A DNA stretch of 64,000 bases from contig NZ_BAABWJ010000001.1 of NCBI RefSeq assembly GCF_040372805.1, positions 992,001 to 1,056,000 of the forward strand, given 5' to 3'. Shown piece by piece: positions 9,049 to 18,641 of this stretch. Numbering within the stretch: the stretch's first letter is position 1; the number at the start of each line of letters is the position of its first letter. Source of the DNA: Pseudoteredinibacter isoporae_A (GTDB lineage: Bacteria; Pseudomonadota; Gammaproteobacteria; Pseudomonadales; Cellvibrionaceae). A program made the translations under genes and the position numbers. Below the pieces are notes generated by a model that made no database searches, was not told the origin of the DNA, and saw only the letters and a list, made by a program, of their open reading frames with translations.

Positions 9049-9945
9049 ATGGCTGTGCACATGATGATTAAAAAGAGTTTGAAAGTACTGGCCATGTTTT
9101 CCCTGTCCAGTTTGGCCATCGGCGACGCGGTACTAACGGCGGGTGATATTGTTGTTACGGAATCCGATGTTAAGTATTTTATTGAGCAGGGCATTTCTGC
9201 CGATAAACGTAAGGCGGCTTTGGCAGATAAGGATATTTACCGTCAGATTGCCGAAAATTTGTTTCTCACTAAGAAGTTGGCCTCACTAGCGAGCAATGAT
9301 AAGTCTATCGACGTCGAACGTATTCGTTGGGTAGGGGAATATCAAACGGACAACGAGTTGAAAGAGTCGGTACTCGCCAAGGTAGCTGAGGCTTCTTTGG
9401 GCAGTGTTAACTTTGATAGCATGGCTAAAGACATTTATGAAAAAGAAAAAGCGTCATTTATGTCTGAAGAGAAAAACCGTGTTTCGCACATTCTGGTGAG
9501 CAATAAGCTTAAGAAAGACGAAGAAGCACTTGAACTTGCAAAAAGCTTGAAGGCCCGTATTGAAAAGGGCGAAGACTTTGCGGCTTTGGCAAAAGAGTTT
9601 TCCGATGATCCTTCCGCGAAAATCAACTCGGGCGATGTGGGCTTTTTCGGGGCAGGTAAGATGGTGCCTGAATTTGAGGCTGCCGCCAAAAAAATGAATA
9701 AGCCTGGTGAGATCAGCGATCTGGTGAAAACCCAATTTGGTTACCATATTCTGAAGTTTACCGCTCGTCTTGATCCAATACAGAAGCCCTTTGAAGAAGT
9801 AAAGCCGTTGATCATTCCTGAACTGAAACAGCGTCTGGCCGCGAAGTTCCGCCAAGACTTTGTTCAATCCGTGCTGAGTGGAAGCAAACTGGAATTTGAT
9901 GAAAAGTCTTTGAAATCCCTGCAGTCCAGCTTCGGCTCTAAGTAA
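9049..9945 (+). CDS. periplasmic parvulin-type peptidyl-prolyl isomerase (SurA/PpiC-like)
   Basis: A 298-residue protein with an N-terminal signal peptide; ATGs at 9061 and 9064 are equally plausible starts and give a more usual signal. A helical chaperone-like region (to about residue 140) is followed by one parvulin domain (about 143-250) with the typical VSHILV, FAALAKEFSDDPSA and FGYHILK motifs. Related proteins fold outer-membrane or exported proteins. Its place between a secretin/lipoprotein pair and a glycan exporter suggests a dedicated folding helper, which is an inference. Confidence 0.85.
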   Translation: MAVHMMIKKSLKVLAMFSLSSLAIGDAVLTAGDIVVTESDVKYFIEQGISADKRKAALADKDIYRQIAENLFLTKKLASLASNDKSIDVERIRWVGEYQTDNELKESVLAKVAEASLGSVNFDSMAKDIYEKEKASFMSEEKNRVSHILVSNKLKKDEEALELAKSLKARIEKGEDFAALAKEFSDDPSAKINSGDVGFFGAGKMVPEFEAAAKKMNKPGEISDLVKTQFGYHILKFTARLDPIQKPFEEVKPLIIPELKQRLAAKFRQDFVQSVLSGSKLEFDEKSLKSLQSSFGSK

Positions 9946-9963
9946 TATTACGTGTAACTTTGA

Positions 9964-11322
9964 ATGAGCGGAATTGATACTAGCCGTGTAGAAACGGTAT
10001 TGCAGGTGCAAAACCTCAGTAAAGCGTTTCCAATTTACGATAATCCCGCTCGCCGCCTAATGGAACTCATGCTTCCTTGGGCGGCTTCCTCTCCCAATCA
10101 ATACCAGGCGTTGGATGATGTCTCATTTTCTCTTAAGAAAGGGGAAACGGTGGGAATCGTGGGTCAAAACGGCGCTGGGAAATCAACGTTATTACAGTGT
10201 ATATGCAATACATTGACGCCCAGCTCTGGTGAGATTAGCTGTCAGGGTAAGATCGCCGCTTTGCTTGAATTGGGTGCTGGTTTTAATCCCGAGTTTACCG
10301 GTCGAGAAAATATCTATTTAAACGGGTCTATTTATGGCTTGAGCAAGGAGCAAATGGATCAACGTTTTGACAGCATTTGTGCCTTCGCGGATATCGGTGA
10401 ATTTATTGAACAACCTGTTAAAACCTATTCCTCAGGCATGTTTGTGCGTCTGGCTTTTGCTGTCATTGTTCATGTTGATGCTGATATTTTGATCATTGAT
10501 GAAGCCCTTGCTGTGGGGGATGCACTGTTTTCCCAAAAGTGCATGCGTTTCCTGGAAGACTTCAAAGAAAGCGGCTCGATCCTGTTTGTCAGCCATGATT
10601 CCAGTGCGGTTACTCGACTCTGTGATCGGGCGATCTGGTTGGAAAAAGGCCGGCTGCGCTGTGAGGGGACAGCCAAGGAAGTGACGGAGGGTTACCTGGA
10701 GCACATCTATGCCAAGCAGCAGGATATATCCATCAGTACTTTTCAGGCACCGAGTGATGAAGCCCCCGAAGCCATGGCTGAATTTGAGTATTGGCATGAT
10801 GGGCGGCGGGATTTTCTGGCCAGTTCTTCTTTAAGAAACGATATCAAGCTGCAACCTTTTGATACAACAAGTTCATCGTTTGGAACCGGAAAAGCTGAGA
10901 TAATCGACGTTTTTCTAAGAAATGAAGACGGAAAGAAGTTATCGTATGCCGTTGGCGGCGAAAAAGCCGTGGTGGAGATACGCTTTCGGGCCTTTGAGGA
11001 CCTTGAGAGTGTGATCGTCGGCTTTCTGTTTAAAACAATTCAAGGACAAGTTCTGTTTGGTGATAACAGTTACCTGAGCCTGAAGAACAGTCCGGTGGTT
11101 GTCAAAGCCGGAAGCGTATACAAGGCACAGTTTGCCATCAGTCTGCCCTACTTGGTCTCTGCGGAGTACGTAATGTCAGCGGGTGTCGCCAGTGGTACGC
11201 AAGATGAGCATGTGCAACATTGCTGGTGTCACGACGCTCTGGTGATGAATGTGCTAAGTGATCACATGGTGCACGGCCTGATCGGTGTGCACATGTCCTA
11301 TTGCCAGATTAAACCCGTGTAG
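9964..11322 (+). CDS. polysaccharide ABC transporter ATP-binding protein (Wzt-like, with C-terminal carbohydrate domain)
   Basis: ATPase of a lipid-linked glycan exporter. Walker A GQNGAGKST is at residues 67-75, the signature YSSGM near 160, and Walker B ILIIDEALAVGD shortly after. Beyond the ABC core (about 260 residues) is a roughly 190-residue C-terminal beta-rich domain. In the E. coli O8/O9a Wzt family this domain recognises the capped end of the glycan. The gene is 18 bp after the parvulin gene and 38 bp before its permease. Confidence 0.93.
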   Translation: MSGIDTSRVETVLQVQNLSKAFPIYDNPARRLMELMLPWAASSPNQYQALDDVSFSLKKGETVGIVGQNGAGKSTLLQCICNTLTPSSGEISCQGKIAALLELGAGFNPEFTGRENIYLNGSIYGLSKEQMDQRFDSICAFADIGEFIEQPVKTYSSGMFVRLAFAVIVHVDADILIIDEALAVGDALFSQKCMRFLEDFKESGSILFVSHDSSAVTRLCDRAIWLEKGRLRCEGTAKEVTEGYLEHIYAKQQDISISTFQAPSDEAPEAMAEFEYWHDGRRDFLASSSLRNDIKLQPFDTTSSSFGTGKAEIIDVFLRNEDGKKLSYAVGGEKAVVEIRFRAFEDLESVIVGFLFKTIQGQVLFGDNSYLSLKNSPVVVKAGSVYKAQFAISLPYLVSAEYVMSAGVASGTQDEHVQHCWCHDALVMNVLSDHMVHGLIGVHMSYCQIKPV

Positions 11323-11360
11323 CCTCTGGGCTGCGCAGACTCCAATCAGAAAACGTTAGT

Positions 11361-12146
11361 ATGTTAGCATTTTGGACCCACAGATCCTTGATCTTCGGAT
11401 TGAGCAAACGCGAAGTCTTAGCCAGGTATAAAGGGTCCTGGTTGGGGATGCTGTGGAGTTTGATTACACCCATATTATTGCTGTTGGTGTATATGTTCGT
11501 ATTTGGGGTGATATTTCAGGCGCGTTGGCCGCAATCCAATGGCGTAGATGAAAACTTTGCCGCCTTGTTGTTCAGTGGCATCGTCATTTATATGTACTTT
11601 TCGGAACAGCTCACCAGTTCGCCAACTCTGATATTGAGGCACAGCAACTTTGTAAAGAAAGTCGTGTTTCCACTGGATGCCCTGGCGTGGGTGTCCGTGT
11701 TTTCCTCTCTTTTTCACTTTTTATTGTCCTTGCTGGTCTTGCTGGTCTTTGTGGCGATATGGGGCAGTGGTTTAAGCCTCAGTTTACTGTCAATGATACC
11801 GCTAACCCTGGTGCTCAGTATTCAATTAGTGGCCTTGGTGTGGTTTGTGTCTGCTCTGGGTGTTTTTGTTCGAGATACCGTGTATGTGGCGACATTTTTA
11901 TCGACCGCCTTGTTTTTCCTGAGTCCCATATTTTATCCCATTGAAGCCGTTCCCGAATCCTTTGCTCGAGTGATGGAAGTTAACCCACTGAGTTTCTATA
12001 TTGAAGCAACACGCACCATTGTCGTTTTGGGTGAATGGCCAAATTGGGTGGCCTTAGCTAAAGCGACCGGGTTAGCGTTGCTCAGTTATGTACTTGCTTT
12101 TCTGTTTTTTAATCGCGTAAAGCGCGGCTTTGCTGATGTACTTTAA
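11361..12146 (+). CDS. polysaccharide ABC-2 type permease (Wzm-like)
   Basis: A 261-residue integral membrane protein with about six hydrophobic segments and the ABC-2 signature regions, including the early basic helix LSKREVLARYKGSWLG. It forms the channel with the Wzt-like ATPase encoded just upstream and exports undecaprenyl-linked glycan across the inner membrane. Its stop codon overlaps the ribosome binding site of the next gene. Confidence 0.92.
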   Translation: MLAFWTHRSLIFGLSKREVLARYKGSWLGMLWSLITPILLLLVYMFVFGVIFQARWPQSNGVDENFAALLFSGIVIYMYFSEQLTSSPTLILRHSNFVKKVVFPLDALAWVSVFSSLFHFLLSLLVLLVFVAIWGSGLSLSLLSMIPLTLVLSIQLVALVWFVSALGVFVRDTVYVATFLSTALFFLSPIFYPIEAVPESFARVMEVNPLSFYIEATRTIVVLGEWPNWVALAKATGLALLSYVLAFLFFNRVKRGFADVL

Positions 12147-12159
12147 GGAGCGATTTGAA

Positions 12160-13497
12160 ATGGAAGAAACAAAACAGAACAAGGTATTAGTGATCTCAGA
12201 GTCGAAGCGGCAGCCCGATGAGTTGGCCCATGGCTTTGAATTGCATTATATGGACTATGCGTTTAACGCAGAACCCTCAAGGAATGGGCTCAGTGCCTGG
12301 GGTGATGATGGCCTTATACAGGTAAAAAATGAGTGTGAAGGGTTTGCCGGAGTTTATCGACAGCAAGCATTGAATCGTCTACTGGCTCAAAAAATATTGA
12401 GTCTCAGGCCAAACCGGGTTCTGATCATTGGGGCCAATGGGGCCAGTATTGATTTACTTCGGGTGGCGACCTTAATGGGGGTTGCGGCGGATCTATTGAT
12501 TGATGGTGCTGCTCCCCAGTCATTAAGTTCAGCCGAAGGCAAATGGTTAAACGCTTGCCTTAAGAGCGCAGCAAACATTTATATTGCAGATGACAAGGTT
12601 ACAGAGGGTTGGCGCAACTGCTGCGAAACCGTCTTGCAGCCCTGGGGGAGTGATTGGGCGCGGGAGACGCTGGCGGAAACGAGCTTTGAGTTCGACTACA
12701 GTATTTATGAATTCTGTTTGCGCGACCACCCACTGCTCATGTCGATGCAGCAGGGAGATGTTAGACACTTCGAACACTGTAAGCAGGTGCTGGATCTAGG
12801 TTGCGGTGCGGGCTTGTTCCTGCAGTTACTGGAGGAACAGGGTATTGCCGCATGTGGGGTAGAGCGCGATCCCATCGTTGCCGAATATGGTCGGGCGACA
12901 GGTCTGAATATTATGTGTGACGACGCTCTGAAATATCTGGACTCTGGTACGCAGGATATTGATGGTATTTATTGCTCTCACTTTGTTGAACACTTACCCA
13001 TTGAACTCGTTGAGTCGCTGATTGAGCAGATCGCAAATTGTTTGCCCAGCGAGGGTATCGCCGTATTGACCTTCCCCGATCCGGAATCGATTCGTTCGCA
13101 ACTGCTTGGTTTTTGGCGCGACCCTGAACACGTTCGCTTTTACCATCCCGAGCTGATTAGCACCATCGCGTCTGTGCATGGTTTGAGCCTTGAGTGGAGC
13201 AGCTATGATGAGCAGCCTCATCAGGTGTTCCCGTTTGCTGAAACACCTGAGCCCATTGATTTTCCCACGCAGCCGGAAGAACGTATCGCGGCTCCCCAAT
13301 CTTGGTGGCAAAGAATACTGTCGCGACTGGGCATTGCCAGTCGAGCTGAACTTCAGGATGTCCACGTTCTTAAAACAACATTGGATAGACAGCAGCAAGC
13401 CCTTGTTCAACTAAGAGACCGAACCGAAAAACTTTGGCAGATTAACCAGACCTGGGCTTGGAATGACAATGTTACCCTCCGATTTCGCAAGCGGTAA
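12160..13497 (+). CDS. SAM-dependent methyltransferase of the glycan cluster
   Basis: A 445-residue product. The N-terminal 200 residues resemble a nucleotide/sugar-binding or glycosyltransferase-like fold without a clear motif. A class I methyltransferase domain follows (about 205-345) with the SAM motif LDLGCGAG and an acidic HFVEHLP loop. The C-terminal 60 residues are helical and end in a basic tail. The ATG at 12160 has an AAGGAG ribosome site nine bases upstream; an in-frame TTG at 12130 inside the permease gene is rejected. By analogy with O-antigen systems exported by Wzm/Wzt, it may methylate the growing end and stop elongation (inference). Confidence 0.82.
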   Translation: MEETKQNKVLVISESKRQPDELAHGFELHYMDYAFNAEPSRNGLSAWGDDGLIQVKNECEGFAGVYRQQALNRLLAQKILSLRPNRVLIIGANGASIDLLRVATLMGVAADLLIDGAAPQSLSSAEGKWLNACLKSAANIYIADDKVTEGWRNCCETVLQPWGSDWARETLAETSFEFDYSIYEFCLRDHPLLMSMQQGDVRHFEHCKQVLDLGCGAGLFLQLLEEQGIAACGVERDPIVAEYGRATGLNIMCDDALKYLDSGTQDIDGIYCSHFVEHLPIELVESLIEQIANCLPSEGIAVLTFPDPESIRSQLLGFWRDPEHVRFYHPELISTIASVHGLSLEWSSYDEQPHQVFPFAETPEPIDFPTQPEERIAAPQSWWQRILSRLGIASRAELQDVHVLKTTLDRQQQALVQLRDRTEKLWQINQTWAWNDNVTLRFRKR

Positions 13498-13506
13498 TAA
13501 TGGTCT

Positions 13507-15936
13507 ATGAGCGAAACGCTGAGCCAAGCTGTTGATATTATCATTCCGGTCTATCGAGGCCTTGATGAGACCGTCGCCTGTGTCGAGGCGGCCAAATACA
13601 GCCTGTGTTTTCCCAATGTAAACTTAGTATTGGTTGATGACTGCTCCCCAGAAACAGCAATTTCAGCGTATCTCAAAGAACAATCCGCCCTGAATGGCAT
13701 TCGTTTGATCGTGAACGAACGCAATCTGGGCTTTGTCGCCAGCGTGAATAAAGCGATGAGCGACAGCGATCGTGATGTCGTGTTGCTGAATAGCGATGCG
13801 CTGGTCAGCAACGACTGGCTGAAGCGATTGCAGGCAGCGGCATACCAATCGGAAACAATTGCCACCGCGACGCCCTTATCGAATAATGCAACCATATGCT
13901 CAGTGCCCGGTATCGCGAAGGTATACGAAGGCGGTGCGTTGGATGTATCTGAGGTTGATGCGTTGGCCGCAGAGCTGAATGCCGCTAGTACCGTGGAGAT
14001 TCCCACCGCTGTAGGCTTTTGCATGTACATCAAGCGTAACTGTCTTGAACAGATCGGGTATTTTGATGAGGCGCATTTCGGCAAAGGTTACGGTGAAGAA
14101 AATGATTTTTGTATGCGTTGCATCGCATCCGGGCTAAACCATGTCATGGCGATGGATGTCTTCGTACATCACGAAGGTGAGGTGAGCTTTTCCAGCGAAT
14201 CTTCAGAAAGAAAGCAGAAAGCTGAACAAATATTGCAGTCTCTGCATCCCGAGTATAAATCGTTATTGCAGCGTTACCTGGAGAAGAACGAAGCAGAACC
14301 TTATCAGTTACGTTTGCTGGCAGAGGCCCAATGGCAAGCACTGTATAAAAATCTGAGATCTGAAAAAACGATACTGCATGTGTTGGGTTTGGACGGGGGG
14401 GGCAGTTTCAAGTATGTTCAGTCTTTGGTAGAGGAAACCAAAGACAGGCTCAAACACTTTGCGTTGCTGATCAATGGTGAGTATTGCTATCTCCAGGATT
14501 TGAATACTTTTGTTTTTTACAATCTAAATACCTACGATAGAAAAGAAGCGTTGCTGGGGTTGCTTTTTGAACAACTCGCTTTTTCGAATGTCCATCTGCA
14601 TCGCTTCAGTTCGGAAATTATTGATGTGTTCAGTGGCATCGATTTCACGCGCATCAAACTGTACATCACCTATCACGACATCAGTTTTCTCAAAAGTGAT
14701 ATTTTCTCGGATATAAATGGCATCGATTTTAAGCAAATCGAACGTTATCGTTCGCAGGAGTGGATCGATGCTTGCGAACCTCTCAGGCAATCAGCCTCTG
14801 CACTTTTCTTCCCCAGCGAATACCTGAAAGCGCTGTACGGCAAGGTTTTTTCTGAGAGCGATTCCAATGAAAATCATGGCTATGTTTTCTGCCCGGACCG
14901 ACCCTTAAACCCCAAAGCTATCCAAACCGAGCAGGCAGAACATATTGTTCAGCTGCGCGAACAGGCATTTGATTGCGGGAAAAAAACCATTGCTGTAGTC
15001 GGCGCCTTAGGAAAACATAAGGGGTTTGACTATTTTGAATCGCTGAGGGAACTCACCTTAAGTGATGGCCCCAGTTTGAATTGGCTGCATATCGGCTATT
15101 CGGACAAAATCAGCGGCCAGAGCGTGCAAGCCAATTATATCGTGACCGGAGCCTATGAGCCGGAATCATTGCCCGACATGTTGGCATTATATCAAGTGGA
15201 CCTTGTCTATTTTCCCCTCGGCGTTCCAGAGTCTTACTGCTATGCTTTATCGGATGTGCTGGCGTCACCTGTACCCGTGTTGGTTCATGGTTTGGGGGCA
15301 CTTGGGGAAAGGGTGGAAAAGCTGTATGGCCACACCCATGTGCTGCCTGCTGACGCCAGCTATCAGGAAGTGGCAAAATATCTTGTTGATTTTGTACCGT
15401 CTAAACGAAATAAACTTCAGGAACAGGGTTATGCGGAGACTCTCGATATGTATATTAAGGAGCTGCATGTGAATACTAACACCCTGGATTTGGCGAATTT
15501 TCACTCTTTGCAGGAACATCTACAGCACTACAGTGTTGATCAGCTTCCGTATCGCACCGAACTGCGAAGATTGTCGGAAGTTGAATCGTATTTGGAAGGT
15601 CAGCTGAAAATAGCCCAGGAAGAAGTCCGCTCATTGGATCGACTGGCCAGTGAGCGTAAAGCTTGGGCCGAATCTATTGAAGACAGCCATAAACAATGGC
15701 AAGCAAAGCTTGAAGAAGATCTCGCTTCCCAAAGTAAGATGATTGAGGAACTGGCTGAAACCAAGGCCATTCTCGACAAGCGAGAAACAGAACTCAGTCA
15801 GAAACTTGAGATAACATCGGAAAAGCTTGAGTTAAGCGAAGCAGAACTCCACCGAGCACGATTTTCCTTAAAACAGATTTTGAAAAATTTGAAGTCATAT
15901 TTGATTCGATACATTAAAGAGAGATTAAAGTTGTGA
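13507..15936 (+). CDS. bifunctional glycosyltransferase (GT2 plus GT-B domain) with C-terminal coiled coil
   Basis: An 809-residue protein. Residues about 8-260 are a GT2 domain (IIIPVYRG, LVDDCS, LLNSDA, and GYFDEAHFGKGYGEENDFC near the acceptor site). The middle (about 285-640) looks like a GT-B/GT4 half, with GALGKHKGFDYF and the PESYCYALSDVLASPVPVL stretch. Residues about 690-785 form a long charged coiled coil ending in a basic amphipathic helix. Such a coiled coil can act as a length ruler or scaffold, as in WbdD of E. coli O9a, but that role is an inference here. It begins 9 bp after the methyltransferase gene and overlaps the next gene by 4 bp. Confidence 0.86.
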   Translation: MSETLSQAVDIIIPVYRGLDETVACVEAAKYSLCFPNVNLVLVDDCSPETAISAYLKEQSALNGIRLIVNERNLGFVASVNKAMSDSDRDVVLLNSDALVSNDWLKRLQAAAYQSETIATATPLSNNATICSVPGIAKVYEGGALDVSEVDALAAELNAASTVEIPTAVGFCMYIKRNCLEQIGYFDEAHFGKGYGEENDFCMRCIASGLNHVMAMDVFVHHEGEVSFSSESSERKQKAEQILQSLHPEYKSLLQRYLEKNEAEPYQLRLLAEAQWQALYKNLRSEKTILHVLGLDGGGSFKYVQSLVEETKDRLKHFALLINGEYCYLQDLNTFVFYNLNTYDRKEALLGLLFEQLAFSNVHLHRFSSEIIDVFSGIDFTRIKLYITYHDISFLKSDIFSDINGIDFKQIERYRSQEWIDACEPLRQSASALFFPSEYLKALYGKVFSESDSNENHGYVFCPDRPLNPKAIQTEQAEHIVQLREQAFDCGKKTIAVVGALGKHKGFDYFESLRELTLSDGPSLNWLHIGYSDKISGQSVQANYIVTGAYEPESLPDMLALYQVDLVYFPLGVPESYCYALSDVLASPVPVLVHGLGALGERVEKLYGHTHVLPADASYQEVAKYLVDFVPSKRNKLQEQGYAETLDMYIKELHVNTNTLDLANFHSLQEHLQHYSVDQLPYRTELRRLSEVESYLEGQLKIAQEEVRSLDRLASERKAWAESIEDSHKQWQAKLEEDLASQSKMIEELAETKAILDKRETELSQKLEITSEKLELSEAELHRARFSLKQILKNLKSYLIRYIKERLKL

Positions 15937-17717
15937 GCATCGGAACGCTAGATATATTTCTAGTTATTTTTCATCCGAATGTAAAAGATCTGAATGAGAT
16001 CTTTGATTCCTTGTTGCACCAGAATGCGCATGGGTTTGATGGAATTAATATTAATATATGGGACAACTCTATAAACAGCGAACATGTCGCCGGGCTGACT
16101 GAGCTGGAAGCTCAGTACGGCGACAGTTTTGAGAGCTTCGTGTGGGAAAAGAGCCAGGATAATCTGGGCTTTGGACGCTCCAATAATCGTTTGGCTGATC
16201 GGACTTCAGCTCCGTGGATTTTTCTATTAAATCAAGATGCGATTCCCGAAAACAATACCCTGGCGGAATTGTCTGCAAGAATCGAACAGTCTGATGAACA
16301 TGTTGTGGCTTGGGAATGCCGACAGATTCCTTTTGAGCACCCGAAAGTCTACAATCCATCGACCCTTGAAACCGAGTGGAATTCCGGTGCCGCAGTGGTT
16401 TATCGTCGCTCAGCCTATGAAGCAGTGGGCGGCTTTGATGAAAACTTCTTTATGTATGCCGAAGATGTGGATATCTCTTGGCGCCTGCGCGCTAAAGGGC
16501 ATACCTTGAATTATATTCCCCGGGCGGCAGTTTTTCACGACACTTATTCAGAAGCGGGTGCCGTTAAACCCCTGCAGGTTATCGAAGGCACACTGAACAA
16601 TTTGTTGATGCGGGCTAAATACGGTAGTTGGGCTGACATCCGTGCTGGAATTCTAGGCGTGGTGAATGAGGCTCGTCGCCCTGCAAGCTTTCCGGGTCGC
16701 CGTTTGCATATGGCTTTGTTGGTGCCTAGATTTTTGAAACGCTTATGGGCGGTGAGAAAGGCCAATCGTGAGTATCGAGAGAATTTTAAGGCCAGTTTCC
16801 CGGGCTGGGATTATTCTCAACACAGAGATGGTGCCTTTTTTGAATTTAGACGCAATAGTGAACAGGGTGAGCAGCCGCTGGTCAGTATTGTAGTTCGCAC
16901 ACATAAGCGCCCCGAATTTCTGCGCGAAGCTCTACTCAGCCTGGTCAATCAAAGCTACGATAATTTGGAAATTGTGGTGGTTGAAGATGGCGAAGACAAT
17001 GCTCGAACGCTGATTGAAAATGAATTCTCCGATGCGAGAATTCAATATCACGCGACTGGAGAATGCGTCGGCCGTTCGGCCGCAGGAAATCTCGGTTTGG
17101 AAATGGCGAAAGGGGAATGGTTGGGCTTTTTGGATGATGATGATCAGTTTTTCTGTGATCATGTCGAAGTCATGATTCAAGCAGCACTCGGCCATAAAGT
17201 GAAGGGTGTATACGGCACCGCTTGGGAAGTGGCTACCGATGTGGCCTCTGTTGCGCCGTTGAGTTACCGCGAATACAGCAGTAAAACGGTTTACCGCCAG
17301 CCCTTCTGTCGTCCATTAATGTGGCAACAAAATTATCTGCCGATTCAAACGGTTCTATTTCACCGTGATGTGTACAAGCGCTGGGGTGGCTTTGAAGTCG
17401 ATATGGATCAACTCGAAGACTGGAATCTGTGGACAAAGTATACCTTTGAAGATGACTTTGTCATGGTGGATAAAACCACATCGAAGTATCGCGTGCCGCA
17501 CTGTCCGCAAACCTCTTTGGACCGACAAGAGAAACTTGATGAGGCTTATCAACAGGCACTCGAAAAGCAAAAGATTCTGCGTTTGGATTTAAGTCCCAAG
17601 GAGTTCTTTACATTGGCCGATTCCGTTGCTCAAGCCCAGAATGCTGCAGTTTGGAACCCGTCACTCGGCCTCAGGGTTAAACATTTCGTCAAGCAAAAGC
17701 TGAAGCGCTTGGTGTAA
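15933..17717 (+). CDS. glycosyltransferase with two GT2 domains
   Basis: The GTG start lies inside the TTGTGAG overlap with the preceding stop codon, so translation is probably coupled. The first GT2 domain (about 1-270) is rhamnosyltransferase-like (GFGRSNN, FLLNQDA, GGFDENFFMYAEDVDISWR). The second (about 300-530) has SIVVRTHKRPEF, VVEDGEDN and FLDDDDQF. The last 25 residues form a basic amphipathic helix. Two active sites in 594 residues suggest that it adds two sugars of a repeat unit. The sugars themselves cannot be determined. Confidence 0.87.
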   Translation: MSIGTLDIFLVIFHPNVKDLNEIFDSLLHQNAHGFDGININIWDNSINSEHVAGLTELEAQYGDSFESFVWEKSQDNLGFGRSNNRLADRTSAPWIFLLNQDAIPENNTLAELSARIEQSDEHVVAWECRQIPFEHPKVYNPSTLETEWNSGAAVVYRRSAYEAVGGFDENFFMYAEDVDISWRLRAKGHTLNYIPRAAVFHDTYSEAGAVKPLQVIEGTLNNLLMRAKYGSWADIRAGILGVVNEARRPASFPGRRLHMALLVPRFLKRLWAVRKANREYRENFKASFPGWDYSQHRDGAFFEFRRNSEQGEQPLVSIVVRTHKRPEFLREALLSLVNQSYDNLEIVVVEDGEDNARTLIENEFSDARIQYHATGECVGRSAAGNLGLEMAKGEWLGFLDDDDQFFCDHVEVMIQAALGHKVKGVYGTAWEVATDVASVAPLSYREYSSKTVYRQPFCRPLMWQQNYLPIQTVLFHRDVYKRWGGFEVDMDQLEDWNLWTKYTFEDDFVMVDKTTSKYRVPHCPQTSLDRQEKLDEAYQQALEKQKILRLDLSPKEFFTLADSVAQAQNAAVWNPSLGLRVKHFVKQKLKRLV

Positions 17718-17723
17718 ACACTG

Positions 17724-18641
17724 ATGAGCGATTCTGCTGAAGTGGCCAACGAAGGAAGATTACTCTCTGTAATTGTCAGCTTTAATCCGGATCTCACGGA
17801 ACTGGACAAGTTGATTGCATCGTTGGCGGAGCAGAGTGATGTCTGCTTGGTGGATAATGGCTCACATAATGCTGAAGAGTTGGGAGATCGGTTTGCTTCC
17901 AAGTTGACGTATTTTCTGCCTCAATCATCCAATATTGGTTTAGCGGCGGCTTTGAATATAGGCATCCGCTGTGCTCAGGAACATACCTACAAAGCAGTTT
18001 TATTGTTCGACCAGGATAGTTTGCCGATAGAGGGCTTTGTGAAGAATATGGATGATTGCTATGCCATGGTACAGGCAGAGTCTTCGTTAGACTGTGCCTT
18101 GATTGGTCCTCGGCTCATACATCCAGATACTCAAGAGACGACCCGATTCAAGCAATTCAGATGGCCTTTTAATCAAAATGATGTTGCGGTCGTTGATCTG
18201 CCCGGAATTTACTACAGTGATTTTGTGATCACATCGGGGAGCTATATTCCCCTCCGCAGTATCGATAAAGTTGGCCTCATGAAGGAAGAATACTTTATCG
18301 ATAACATTGATTTGGAATGGTGTTTCAGAGCCCTTTCCAAAAATATGTCGGTACTTGGTTGCGATGCCGCACAACTTGTACATTCCATTGGAGAAGAGCA
18401 AACGAACTCTTTTTTTAAACTGCTGGGGCTAAAGCAACACAAGCCCAGACGCAGTTACTACACCACAAAGAACCGCTTGGATTTATACAAACAACCCTAT
18501 GCGCCCAGCGCGTGGAAAGTCAGAGATTTTCTACGCTTTCTCATCAAAACATCTTTGCTGTTATTCATGAGCAAAGAGAGAGGCCTATTATGGCACTACA
18601 TCACGTTGGCGGTTCGTGGCAAAGCGATTGCTGACCCCTAA
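17724..18641 (+). CDS. GT2 glycosyltransferase, rhamnosyltransferase-like (RfbF/WbbL family)
   Basis: A 305-residue single-domain GT2 enzyme: VIVSFNPD at the N-terminus, VDNGS, NIGLAAALNIG, LLFDQDS and the acceptor-site YFIDNIDLEWCFR. This pattern matches dTDP-rhamnosyltransferases. The gene starts 6 bp after the double GT and is the last plus-strand gene of the run. Its stop codon overlaps by 4 bp the stop of the convergent sulfatase-like gene. Confidence 0.85.
   Translation: MSDSAEVANEGRLLSVIVSFNPDLTELDKLIASLAEQSDVCLVDNGSHNAEELGDRFASKLTYFLPQSSNIGLAAALNIGIRCAQEHTYKAVLLFDQDSLPIEGFVKNMDDCYAMVQAESSLDCALIGPRLIHPDTQETTRFKQFRWPFNQNDVAVVDLPGIYYSDFVITSGSYIPLRSIDKVGLMKEEYFIDNIDLEWCFRALSKNMSVLGCDAAQLVHSIGEEQTNSFFKLLGLKQHKPRRSYYTTKNRLDLYKQPYAPSAWKVRDFLRFLIKTSLLLFMSKERGLLWHYITLAVRGKAIADP

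Noticed and set aside
9454..10011. 185-codon minus-strand frame across the parvulin and wzt genes
   Set aside because: Antisense shadow: Phe/His-rich translation without motifs, while both plus-strand genes are well supported.
18638..18641. Four-base overlap of convergent stop codons as a sign of misassembly
   Set aside because: Both genes have full-length domains and natural ends; tight convergent packing is common.
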